A stretch of 48,178 nt of DNA, from the NCBI GenBank assembly GCA_018363915.1, contig JAGZMY010000014.1, positions 1-48,178 of the forward strand, in the 5' to 3' direction. The position numbers were made by a program, and so were the translations under genes. The notes under the pieces are model-generated. The model did no database searches. It was not told the origin of the DNA and worked only from the letters and a program-made list of their open reading frames with translations. Shown here in pieces: positions 1 to 6,506 of this stretch (positions are counted from its first letter, which is position 1; each line of letters starts with the position of its first letter). This DNA comes from Anaerococcus vaginalis. Lineage in GTDB: Bacteria > Bacillota > Clostridia > Tissierellales > Peptoniphilaceae.

Positions 1-68
1 GTTCGACTTGCATGTGTTATGCACGCCGCCAGCGTTTATCCTGAGCCAGGATCAAACTCTCAATTATT
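1..68 (-). rRNA. rrs: 16S ribosomal RNA, 5' end only
   Basis: The reverse strand reads AGAGTTTGATCCTGGCTCAG followed by the conserved 5' region of bacterial 16S rRNA, ending in ACACATGCAAGTCGAAC at the window edge. Only about the first 65-68 bases are inside; the rest lies to the left. The mature 5' end is placed near 68 by analogy with other 16S genes and is not exact. The operon runs away from oriC, which is about 25 kb away, so it is co-directional with replication. The last base at the left edge is an edge of the window, not a truncation. Confidence 0.97.
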
Positions 69-189
69 GTTTGATCTTGACTTTTGTCATTTTTCGTTTT
101 GGTTTACTCAAAGTAATTCACTTTACTTTTATTGTAGTTTTCTATATATTTTTTGAGGTTCAATGCCGTTACTTTGTAACGACTATTAT

Positions 190-218
190 ATAATACCACG
201 TTCATTTTATCTTGTCAA
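190..218 (-). promoter_or_regulatory. rRNA operon promoter, proximal (P3)
   Basis: On the reverse strand TTGACA (218-213) is followed by a 17-base spacer and TATTAT (195-190). Transcription would begin near 183, about 115 bases before the 16S gene. It is the nearest of three promoters with the same -35, spacer length and -10. Confidence 0.85.
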
Positions 219-285
219 GTATTTTTTTAATTTTTTTATTAAAATCTTACTTTTTAGATTGTTTGTTTGAAGTGATATTAAATTT

Positions 286-314
286 ATAATACACTATTTA
301 AATTACTTTGTCAA
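286..314 (-). promoter_or_regulatory. rRNA operon promoter, middle (P2)
   Basis: Reverse strand: TTGACA (314-309), 17-base spacer, TATTAT (291-286). It is identical in its core hexamers to the two neighbouring promoters and lies 96 bases upstream of the proximal one. Confidence 0.8.
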
Positions 315-358
315 TTTTTATTTTTCTCTTTGACTTTGCTCTTTAACAGTGCCTTTAT

Positions 359-387
359 ATAATACTAGGATTTTTTATCTTTGTCAA
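359..387 (-). promoter_or_regulatory. rRNA operon promoter, distal (P1)
   Basis: Reverse strand: TTGACA (387-382), 17-base spacer, TATTAT (364-359). It begins about 30 bases beyond the pepF terminator hairpin, so it marks the upstream limit of the rRNA operon. The 400-base gap between the 16S gene and pepF thus holds a terminator and three tandem promoters, and no gene. Confidence 0.8.
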
Positions 388-416
388 ATTTTTTTATTTT
401 TATTTTTTTGCATTTT

Positions 417-465
417 AAAAGAGCCTTATTTCAAAGTATTTTTACTCTTTATATAAGGCTCTTTT
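417..465 (-). terminator. Terminator behind pepF
   Basis: A 13-bp inverted repeat, AAAAGAGCCTTAT at 417-429 against ATAAGGCTCTTTT at 453-465, lies directly after the pepF stop codon. On the reverse strand the hairpin ends in four T residues; the longer T run is on the forward strand. It separates pepF from the rRNA promoters. Confidence 0.8.
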
Positions 466-470
466 TTATT

Positions 471-2255
471 TTATTTTTCTAATGATTTTTTTAATTCTTC
501 TAATTTTTCTTTGCAAGCATCCATTGCTTTTTGGAGTGAATCTTTTTTGGTCATATCTACTCCTGCATCTTTTAATACTTCTATTGGATATTTACTTTTT
601 CCTGCTTTTAAGAAGTTAAGATATTTTTCCAAATCTTTTTTATCTCCGTGAAGTATTTTTTCTGATAGGCTTACTGCTGATGAGAAGCCTGTTGCGTATT
701 GGAAGACGTAGTAGAACATATAAAAGTGTGGAATTCTTGCCCATTCTGTTGATATATATTTGTCTACTTCTATATCTTTGCCAAAATAATCTACGTTTAG
801 GTCGTGGTAGATTTGATTTAATTTTTCTGCTGTTACTGGCATTGAATTTTCTACTAATTTGTTTGCCTCTAGCTCAAATTCTGCAAACATTGTTTGTCTA
901 AATACTGTTGATTTGAATGAATTTACATAGTGGTTTAGTAAATAGGCTTTTTCTTTTTCATCTTTTGCATGGTCTATCATATAGTTTAATAATAGAAGTT
1001 CGTTAGTTGTTGATGCTATTTCCGCCAAAAATATTGAATAGTTTCCATAGATATATGGTTGGGTTTTTCTTGTGTAGTAGGAATGCATAGAATGACCCAA
1101 TTCGTGGGCTGTTGTGAAAAGGGAGTCTAAGGATTCATTATAGTTTAATAAAATGTATGGTTCTGTATCATAAGAACCTGATGAATATCCTCCAGATCTT
1201 TTTCCTTCGTTTTCCATTACATCAAACCACCTATCATCAAAGCCTTCTCTTGCTTTTTTGATATAATCTTCTCCAAGTGGAGCTAGGGCTTTTAGGATTA
1301 ATTCTTTCGCTTCATCAAAAGTGTAAGTTTTGTTATAATCTTCTACTAATGGCAAATAAATATCGTAAAATCCTAAATCATCAAGTCCCAAAACTTTTTT
1401 TCTCAAACTTGTGTAATCTCTGTGGATTTCTATATTGTCGTGGATTACTTCTACTAGATTATCGTAAACTTTTTCGTCAATGTTATTTGAAAAAAGGCTC
1501 ATAGCTCTTGCCGAATCGAATTTTTTTAATTTTGCTATGGTGTTATTTGCTGTCATTTCGCCATCAAGAAGGGAGGCTGCTGTATTTTCAAATTGCTTGT
1601 AAACTGTATAATATTTTTCGTAAACTTCTTTTCTAAATTCACGATTTGAATCTAGCTCTAGGTTTGTGAAGTTTGCGTCTGTAATTTGGATTTCTTCATC
1701 ACCCTTTTTTACTTTTGGAAATTTTAGGTCAGCGTTTGAAAAAATCATATAAGTGTTTTGTGGATTTTGGGATAATTTTGCAAATGATGCTATTATTTTT
1801 TCTTCATTTTCGCCCAAGGTGTGGTCTTTATTTCTAAATAAATCTTCAAAATAATGAGCGTAAATTTTTAGCTCTTCTTTTTCTTCTATATATGTTTGTA
1901 CTTTTTTGTAATCTTCTGATAAAATTTCTGGTGTTATAAAAGAAAGTTCTTGGGCAAGATTTGCGAATAAATTATCTGCTATTTTTGACATTTCTTGGTA
2001 TTTTGCAACTCTTGTATCTTCGTCAGATTTTAATGAGGCATACACTCCAAGTTTTGAAAATTTTCTTTCTAATTTTTCATCTGTTTTTAAAAAATCGTAA
2101 AGACTGTCGGCTGATTGTAAAATCTTTCCTTTATATGCCTTAGTTTTTTCAATTAAGTTTTTTACTTCTTCTACTTCTTTGTAGAAATCTTCGTCTGTTT
2201 TGTAAATTTTTTCTGTGTCCCATTTTAGAGACTTGTCTATATCTTTTCTATCCAT
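471..2255 (-). CDS. pepF: Oligoendopeptidase F (M3B family metallopeptidase)
   Basis: A 594-residue cytoplasmic zinc peptidase that cuts oligopeptides, the natural partner of peptide import by the Opp system encoded nearby. The zinc-binding motif HELGHSMHS is at about residue 382, with a downstream glutamate in AEIASTTNE about 28 residues later as the third ligand region. The sequence is full length for PepF (about 600 residues) and has no signal peptide. The start is supported by AAGGAG five bases before the ATG. It is followed by a terminator and preceded at 29 bases by the rhomboid gene, so it may be the last gene of that transcript. Assignment to PepF rather than another M3 peptidase rests on length and overall similarity to the family. 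Confidence 0.95.
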   Translation of the reverse strand: MDRKDIDKSLKWDTEKIYKTDEDFYKEVEEVKNLIEKTKAYKGKILQSADSLYDFLKTDEKLERKFSKLGVYASLKSDEDTRVAKYQEMSKIADNLFANLAQELSFITPEILSEDYKKVQTYIEEKEELKIYAHYFEDLFRNKDHTLGENEEKIIASFAKLSQNPQNTYMIFSNADLKFPKVKKGDEEIQITDANFTNLELDSNREFRKEVYEKYYTVYKQFENTAASLLDGEMTANNTIAKLKKFDSARAMSLFSNNIDEKVYDNLVEVIHDNIEIHRDYTSLRKKVLGLDDLGFYDIYLPLVEDYNKTYTFDEAKELILKALAPLGEDYIKKAREGFDDRWFDVMENEGKRSGGYSSGSYDTEPYILLNYNESLDSLFTTAHELGHSMHSYYTRKTQPYIYGNYSIFLAEIASTTNELLLLNYMIDHAKDEKEKAYLLNHYVNSFKSTVFRQTMFAEFELEANKLVENSMPVTAEKLNQIYHDLNVDYFGKDIEVDKYISTEWARIPHFYMFYYVFQYATGFSSAVSLSEKILHGDKKDLEKYLNFLKAGKSKYPIEVLKDAGVDMTKKDSLQKAMDACKEKLEELKKSLEK

Positions 2256-2283
2256 CTTTTCTCCTTTTATTTTGTTTAATTTT

Positions 2284-2949
2284 TTATATGGCTTGTAACA
2301 TTGATTTATTTCCTATAAATACAAAGCCTATTGCAATTAGCACAAAGGCTAGAATGGAAATAATTCTTGTGCTTGTTGGCAAAGTCATATTCATTATCGG
2401 GAAAAATCCTGCAAGAATAAATCCGCCCAAAAGCCCTCCAATATGTCCTGTAATTCCAATACCTGGAACCATAAAGGAATATATTATATTTATAGCAACA
2501 ATTCCTATAAAGCTTGAGCCAAATTGTCTTAGAAATTCGTTGTCCCTGTAATTGAACATAATCCCCAAGGCAAGCCCAAATAAGCCGTACAAAGAAGTTG
2601 ATGCCCCAGCTGATACGCTTGTTACTTCTCCAAAAGCATAAGTAAATAAATTACCCATTATTCCACAAAGTAAATAAATTATCAGAAATTTTGTAGAGCC
2701 ATAAAGACTTTCAAATACATCTCCAACATTATTTAAAAAATACATATTCATCAAAAGATGTATTATCCCAATATGTATGAAAATCGGGCAAAAAAGCCTC
2801 CACCATTCGCCATAATAAACATAGATTTTGCTCATAGCATTAAATCTCAAAAGATTTTCAATATTTTCACTGCCACCTGTAACAGTCATCAATATAAAAA
2901 CTAGGATATTTATTCCCATTAAAATTCTTGTCATTTTTCCCTTAGCCAT
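2284..2949 (-). CDS. Rhomboid-family intramembrane serine protease
   Basis: A six-helix membrane protein (221 residues) of the rhomboid family, which cleaves substrates inside the membrane. Visible family features are HLLMN (His64, Asn68), the catalytic-serine motif GAS at 115-117 (Ser117; the usual GASG reads GAST here) and the catalytic His169 in the HIGGLLGG helix. Two starts are possible: the ATG at 2949, which lies only two bases after AGGAG, and an ATG at 2934 that forms an ATGA overlap with the stop of the upstream glycerate kinase gene and has AAGGG in front. The second fits translational coupling better and would remove five residues. Substrates are unknown. Confidence 0.9.
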   Translation of the reverse strand: MAKGKMTRILMGINILVFILMTVTGGSENIENLLRFNAMSKIYVYYGEWWRLFCPIFIHIGIIHLLMNMYFLNNVGDVFESLYGSTKFLIIYLLCGIMGNLFTYAFGEVTSVSAGASTSLYGLFGLALGIMFNYRDNEFLRQFGSSFIGIVAINIIYSFMVPGIGITGHIGGLLGGFILAGFFPIMNMTLPTSTRIISILAFVLIAIGFVFIGNKSMLQAI

Positions 2950-4082
2950 AACTCCTCTTTCTCAAATTTATTTTCCATCTGTGAAAGATTATCAGAAATA
3001 AAAGTCCTAGCAATAGACCTAATTTCTTTCTCATAATCTCCCCTTTCAAGATTAGATTTTATTTTAAATTTATAAATATCATCTATATAAGGATTATCCC
3101 TCATATTTGGGTAATCTTCATCTTGCAAGAAAATAATTTTTATATTTTCATTATATCTTTTAGCAAATTTAGAAAGATTAATAGAATTTTCCCCATTAAA
3201 TTCATCAACATTTTCCGTAATAATTAAAAGGTCTTTGTCCCTAACCAATTTTTGAAAATCAAGCAAAGACAAAACAAGTTCCATAGAATTAGAAATTTTT
3301 GCCCTAAAAAATATATAGAGAGCCCAAGAAACTCCGCCACCAGCACCAAGGTAAGGAAAATCTATTTCGCTTACACCCAAAGCCTCACTAACTTTTTTAG
3401 AAAAATGCTTGCAGGCTTTTTCAAGTTGTAAAATTTCATCAGGACTTGCTCCCTTTCTAATAGGTCTTTTTTCCAAAAAAGAATTTCTTTGAAAAAGAGT
3501 AAGAGGTTGGCTTGTAGCAATCTCCAAATCAACATCCATTATTCTTCTATCAAGACCAGACATATCAATAGAATCAACCTTAATCATATTTTTTGCAACA
3601 GGATTTAAAGAATTAAGATTTTTATCAAAAAACCTAACCCCCAAAGCATAAAGCATACCCATGCCCATATCATTAGTTGCAGTATCTCCAATGCCAATAA
3701 AAAATTTCTCACAGCCATTATTTAAACCATCAACAATCATCTCCCCAAGGCCAATCGAAGAAGATTCCATAACATCAAGCTTATCCTTATACAAAAGCCT
3801 AAGCCCACAAGCCTGAGCCATCTCCATCACACACAAATTTTCCTTTATAATATATCTAGAAGTTACAGCCTCACTCAAAGGATTATGAACATTAACATAA
3901 GAAAAATCCCCGCCAATAACTTCCTTCATAATTTCAACAGTCCCCATTCCCCCATCCAAAAATGGAAGAATATTAACCTCATTATTCACATTTTCACTTT
4001 CCAATTCTTCCTTGAAATAATTACCAATCTCAATAGAATTTTCAAAATCTTTAATAGAATCCAAAGCTAATAATATATTCAT
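2931..4082 (-). CDS. Glycerate kinase family protein (divergent)
   Basis: Resembles the GckA/GarK-type glycerate kinases, which phosphorylate D-glycerate (to 2-phosphoglycerate or 3-phosphoglycerate depending on the enzyme). At 383 residues it has the family length. The N-terminal FLDGGMGTVE (41-50) matches the family's DGGEGT region, and GIGDTATNDMG and GAGGGVSWAL are recognisable. The C-terminal part usually holding a GEGxxDxQT-type motif instead reads TENVDEFNGEN (around residue 290), and the glycine-rich stretch after it is missing. So the fold looks right but activity is uncertain. GAGGTG seven bases before the ATG supports the start. The gene overlaps the rhomboid gene downstream. Confidence 0.75.
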   Translation of the reverse strand: MNILLALDSIKDFENSIEIGNYFKEELESENVNNEVNILPFLDGGMGTVEIMKEVIGGDFSYVNVHNPLSEAVTSRYIIKENLCVMEMAQACGLRLLYKDKLDVMESSSIGLGEMIVDGLNNGCEKFFIGIGDTATNDMGMGMLYALGVRFFDKNLNSLNPVAKNMIKVDSIDMSGLDRRIMDVDLEIATSQPLTLFQRNSFLEKRPIRKGASPDEILQLEKACKHFSKKVSEALGVSEIDFPYLGAGGGVSWALYIFFRAKISNSMELVLSLLDFQKLVRDKDLLIITENVDEFNGENSINLSKFAKRYNENIKIIFLQDEDYPNMRDNPYIDDIYKFKIKSNLERGDYEKEIRSIARTFISDNLSQMENKFEKEELWLREK

Positions 4083-4135
4083 AATTCACCTCAATTAAAT
4101 TATACCCAAACTATGTGGACAAATTATTAATTATC

Positions 4136-4164
4136 TTTACCAATTGTAAATTCAATGATATAAT
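4136..4164 (+). promoter_or_regulatory. Putative promoter of a small RNA
   Basis: TTTACC (4136-4141), 17-base spacer, TATAAT (4159-4164) on the forward strand. It points into the 100 bases that form three hairpins and carry no open reading frame. The perfect -10 and ideal spacing are seen directly; activity is inferred. Confidence 0.55.
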
Positions 4165-4170
4165 TAAATA

Positions 4171-4270
4171 GAAAGTTTAGAAAATAAACTTTTACTGTTT
4201 AACTCATGGAAATCTTTGAAAAAAGATTTCGCCCATCAAAGAGCCACTTAAATACTTATAAGTGGCTTTT
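4171..4270 (+). ncRNA. Candidate small structured RNA, three hairpins
   Basis: Between the glycerate kinase and XRE genes a promoter-like sequence is followed by three consecutive perfect hairpins: AAAGTTTA/TAAACTTT (4172-4179 with 4185-4192, loop GAAAA), GAAATCTTT/AAAGATTTC (4209-4217 with 4222-4230, a GAAA tetraloop) and GCCACTTA/TAAGTGGC (4243-4250 with 4259-4266) followed by TTTT. The last looks like an intrinsic terminator. The predicted transcript is about 100 bases, with a single-stranded stretch ACTGTTTAACTCATG between hairpins 1 and 2. No match to a known RNA class is recognised. It runs opposite to both neighbouring genes. A terminator pair for unseen transcripts is the main alternative. 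Confidence 0.5.
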
Positions 4271-4291
4271 AAAATTGGGAAATTTAAAATT

Positions 4292-4334
4292 AAAAATCGA
4301 CTAGAAAAATTTTAATTTCCTAGTCGATTTTTTT
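4292..4334 (-). terminator. Terminator behind the XRE regulator gene
   Basis: A 12-bp inverted repeat, AAAATCGACTAG (4293-4304) against CTAGTCGATTTT (4320-4331), with runs of T on either strand. It lies directly after the stop codon of the leftward regulator gene and would also stop rightward transcription from the small RNA. Confidence 0.85.
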
Positions 4335-4336
4335 AA

Positions 4337-4834
4337 TCACTCTTTTTTAAAAATATAATAAAACACAATAAAAGGCGAAATTATAAAAATTATTGGCAAA
4401 ACTAATTTTGAAAATGCCAAATAATCTATTTTTTCTAATTTTTCTCCCATATCTTTTATGCCTTGGGGGAAGGCTATTACTGACAAGGCTAGAAAAATTG
4501 TAAGTATTAAAAATGGCATTTCTTTTGGGTTTTTGTTTAAGGCTCCTTCTACTATTCCAAAATAATAAATTAGGTAAAAGGCAAAGCCAATTATGGCGTA
4601 TAGAAATGACCAAAAAATTTTTCTTATTTTTGATTCTTCTTCTTTTTCATTTTTAAAATATCCTATGTCTACTCCAAAAATTTCTGACAATTTCACCAAA
4701 TTTTCCATTGATGGCTCGCTTATTTCTTTTTCCCATTTGGATACGGCTTGTCTTGATATATTTAGTTCCTTTGCCAAATATTCTTGGGTAAGGTTCAATT
4801 CTTTTCTTTTGTTTTTGATTTTTTGTCCAATCAT
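4337..4834 (-). CDS. XRE-family regulator with C-terminal membrane segments
   Basis: A 165-residue protein with an N-terminal Cro/CI-type helix-turn-helix (residues 1-60; the recognition part reads NISRQAVSKWEKE) followed by three predicted membrane helices (about 73-95, 104-122 and 143-162). Such membrane-tethered HTH proteins are common in Firmicutes, with mostly unknown signals. A perfect AAGGAGG lies five bases before the ATG. It is a single-gene transcript with its own terminator, divergent from the TM2-domain gene, and the 136-base gap between them could hold a shared control region, although no operator is evident. The regulated genes are unknown. Confidence 0.9.
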   Translation of the reverse strand: MIGQKIKNKRKELNLTQEYLAKELNISRQAVSKWEKEISEPSMENLVKLSEIFGVDIGYFKNEKEEESKIRKIFWSFLYAIIGFAFYLIYYFGIVEGALNKNPKEMPFLILTIFLALSVIAFPQGIKDMGEKLEKIDYLAFSKLVLPIIFIISPFIVFYYIFKKE

Positions 4835-4942
4835 AAGTCCTCCTTAATATTATTTTAAGTAATGTTTTTCAAAAAAGCTAGCAACTATAGGGCAACTTTG
4901 GGGAAATTTTATGATTTTTTTATTTTTTTATACAAATTATGA

Positions 4943-4948
4943 TATAAT
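4943..4948 (+). promoter_or_regulatory. Likely -10 element of the TM2-domain gene
   Basis: A perfect TATAAT lies 22 bases before the ATG. No good -35 is visible at 17 bases upstream, only T-rich sequence, so the promoter is only partly supported. Confidence 0.4.
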
Positions 4949-4970
4949 TATAAAAAATAAGGAGAAATTT

Positions 4971-5459
4971 ATGGGAGAAATTATAAAAATTGAAATTGAT
5001 GATATAGTTGTAGGTCTTGATGATGGATCTGTTGTAAGGGTAAAACTTTCTGATGTGAATTTTATTCCTCAAATTGGGGACAAGGTCAAAGTTTTTAAGG
5101 CGGATGATGGATATTTGGTAAGTAAAATCAAAGAAAAAAATTTTGTTGAAAATCATAGCTTAAATGAAGATTTTGATGAAGATGATTTTAAGGTAAATAG
5201 GATTGAAGAAAAAAGTAATGTGACTAATAATTATTATATAAACTCTTACAATAAAAGGGCTGTAAATAAAGTTGCTTATGTACTTTTGGCATTTTTCTTG
5301 GGAGGAATCGGAGCTCATAAATTTTATTCTGGAAAAATCGGCACAGGAATTGCCTATTTAATTTTTTCATGGACTTTTATCCCATCAATAATAGCCTTTG
5401 TGGAATTTATAATAGCTCTTACTAAAACTTCTGATGAATATGGAAATATATATGTTTAA
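4971..5459 (+). CDS. TM2-domain membrane protein with N-terminal beta-rich domain
   Basis: A 162-residue protein. Residues 1-55 are rich in V, G and D (VVGLDDGSVVRVKL, GDKVKVFKADDG) and look like a small beta-barrel of the S1/OB type, though that is inference. A polar linker with NNYYIN follows, then a TM2 domain (about 100-160) with two membrane helices and the typical GGIGAHKFYSGK turn. The start at 4971 is chosen because AAGGAG lies seven bases before it; an upstream in-frame ATG at 4911 lies ahead of the -10 and lacks a ribosome site. The gene is transcribed toward the origin, against the fork, unlike all other protein genes of this arm. Function unknown. Confidence 0.88.
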   Translation: MGEIIKIEIDDIVVGLDDGSVVRVKLSDVNFIPQIGDKVKVFKADDGYLVSKIKEKNFVENHSLNEDFDEDDFKVNRIEEKSNVTNNYYINSYNKRAVNKVAYVLLAFFLGGIGAHKFYSGKIGTGIAYLIFSWTFIPSIIAFVEFIIALTKTSDEYGNIYV

Positions 5460-5511
5460 AGGACTCTTGCAAAATTATGATTATTTATAGTTTTGCAAAA
5501 GTCCTTTTTTA
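5458..5511 (+). terminator. Terminator shared by convergent genes
   Basis: AAAGGACTCTTGCAAAA (5458-5474) pairs with TTTTGCAAAAGTCCTTT (5491-5507), with one mismatch, and six T residues follow on the forward strand. It stops the TM2-domain gene and faces the end of the leftward 129-aa gene. Confidence 0.9.
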
Positions 5512-5569
5512 TTTGGATTTTTGTATTTTTTCTTTATAAAAATATATGTAAATTCCTCAATCTCTATTA

Positions 5570-5959
5570 TTATTTTTTATCTTCTTCCAATTTTTTTAAG
5601 GCAAAAAATATTGCAACACACAAGTTTTCATCTTCATAAATTTCTAAGGTGTTTTTTGTAAAGTCAAAGTTTGCCAAAAATTCATCTTCTTTTATTAATG
5701 ATAGATTTTCTCCATTTTCTATTAATTTCATTTGCCTATTTATAATTTTAGCCTCATTTATTTTTTGGTCGTTCATTTTTTCAATTTTTAAATTTCCTAT
5801 AACAGCTTGTTTTTTTCCTCTTAGGCTAAATAAATTTTTTATTTTAAATCTTGCGACCAATTTTCCACTAGGACGCAATACATTGTACTTTCCTTCTAAT
5901 TTATAGGTCATTCTGTCATTTTCAAAAATTTTTTCGTCTTTATATTGTAATTTTTTCAT
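5570..5959 (-). CDS. Hypothetical protein, 129 aa
   Basis: Not recognised. It is a soluble, lysine-rich, probably beta-rich cytoplasmic protein with no signal peptide or membrane helix. The alternating pattern (MTYKLEGKYNVLRPSGKLVARFKIKN-like region in the first half, split by a basic loop SLRGKKQ) recalls small beta-sandwich folds such as LURP-one-like domains, but this is weak. GAGGG lies five bases before the ATG. The preceding glutaredoxin gene ends in its own terminator, which lies just ahead of this start codon, so this gene probably depends on read-through or on a promoter not seen here. Confidence 0.7.
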   Translation of the reverse strand: MKKLQYKDEKIFENDRMTYKLEGKYNVLRPSGKLVARFKIKNLFSLRGKKQAVIGNLKIEKMNDQKINEAKIINRQMKLIENGENLSLIKEDEFLANFDFTKNTLEIYEDENLCVAIFFALKKLEEDKK

Positions 5960-5970
5960 TTTTCCCTCAC

Positions 5971-5998
5971 AAAAAAACCAGCAGGATTTCCCACTGGC
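5971..5998 (-). terminator. Terminator behind the glutaredoxin gene
   Basis: On the reverse strand CCAGTGGG (5997-5990) pairs with CCTGCTGG (5985-5978), with two G-T pairs and an AAAT loop, followed by seven T residues (5977-5971). The stop codon of the glutaredoxin gene lies just upstream, and the next start codon 12 bases downstream. Confidence 0.85.
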
Positions 5999-6004
5999 TT
6001 AATT

Positions 6005-6250
6005 TTAATAATTTTCTTTTAGATATTCTATTATATCGTCAGATTCGTACATTTTTTTATCGCCAAAAACCATAAATGGAATTTGATCTTTGCCACCAAG
6101 CTCTATTAACTCTTTTGTGTTTTCTTCTCCACTTCTTCCATCTTTTACGTTGTAAGATGTGAAATCTACAATTTTATTTTCATGCATAAAGTTTAAAACT
6201 TTTAAACAATATGGACATTCTGGTTTAAAATATAAATCAAATTTACTCAT
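6005..6250 (-). CDS. Glutaredoxin-family protein
   Basis: An 81-residue thioredoxin-fold protein with the redox motif CPYC (residues 12-15) and the TxxxIPFMVF region containing the cis-proline, then a C-terminal helix DDIIEYLKENY. It would reduce disulfides or act as electron donor in a NrdH-like manner. The start at 6250 is chosen because AAAGGAAG precedes that ATG; the longer frame begins at an in-frame TTG inside the ribosome site itself. No glutathione-synthesis or ribonucleotide reductase gene is next to it. It ends in a clear terminator. Confidence 0.9.
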   Translation of the reverse strand: MSKFDLYFKPECPYCLKVLNFMHENKIVDFTSYNVKDGRSGEENTKELIELGGKDQIPFMVFGDKKMYESDDIIEYLKENY

Positions 6251-6317
6251 AATACTTCCTTTCAAATTCTTTTGTCATTTCTCTTTTAATTTCTTACCCT
6301 TAAATTTAATTTGTAAA

Positions 6318-6506
6318 CTAAAAGAAAAATATTAAGGATGTAAAGAGTAGAAGTATTAATAAAACTGGTGGTAAAAAAACTTTCATAGCTGCCAAAAACA
6401 TAGCGAGTCTATCGTCTTTTTCTAGATTATCTTTTTCTAAAAGTTCTTCTTTTTCATAGATTTCTTCTTTTGTTTTATTTTTGAAAGGATCTACTGGTCT
6501 TTTCAT
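6318..6506 (-). CDS. Small single-span membrane protein at the end of the opp operon
   Basis: A 62-residue protein: a charged N-terminal part (residues 1-38, many K, E and D) and one C-terminal hydrophobic helix (about 40-62, FLPPVLLILLLFTSLIFFF), giving a tail-anchored look. Its ATG overlaps the oppF stop in ATGA form, with AAGGAAG in front, so it is translationally coupled to the transporter ATPase. No family is recognised. Its place as last gene of oppBCDF suggests an accessory subunit or a helper of the transporter; that is inference from position only. No clear terminator follows. Confidence 0.8.
   Translation of the reverse strand: MKRPVDPFKNKTKEEIYEKEELLEKDNLEKDDRLAMFLAAMKVFLPPVLLILLLFTSLIFFF

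Noticed and set aside
8..193. 61-codon open frame at the left edge
   Set aside because: It overlaps the 16S rRNA 5' end and its leader and proximal promoter; not coding.
338..352. TGCTCTTTAACAG, resembling rRNA antitermination boxA
   Set aside because: It is on the forward strand, while the rRNA operon is transcribed from the reverse strand, and it lies upstream of two of the three promoters.
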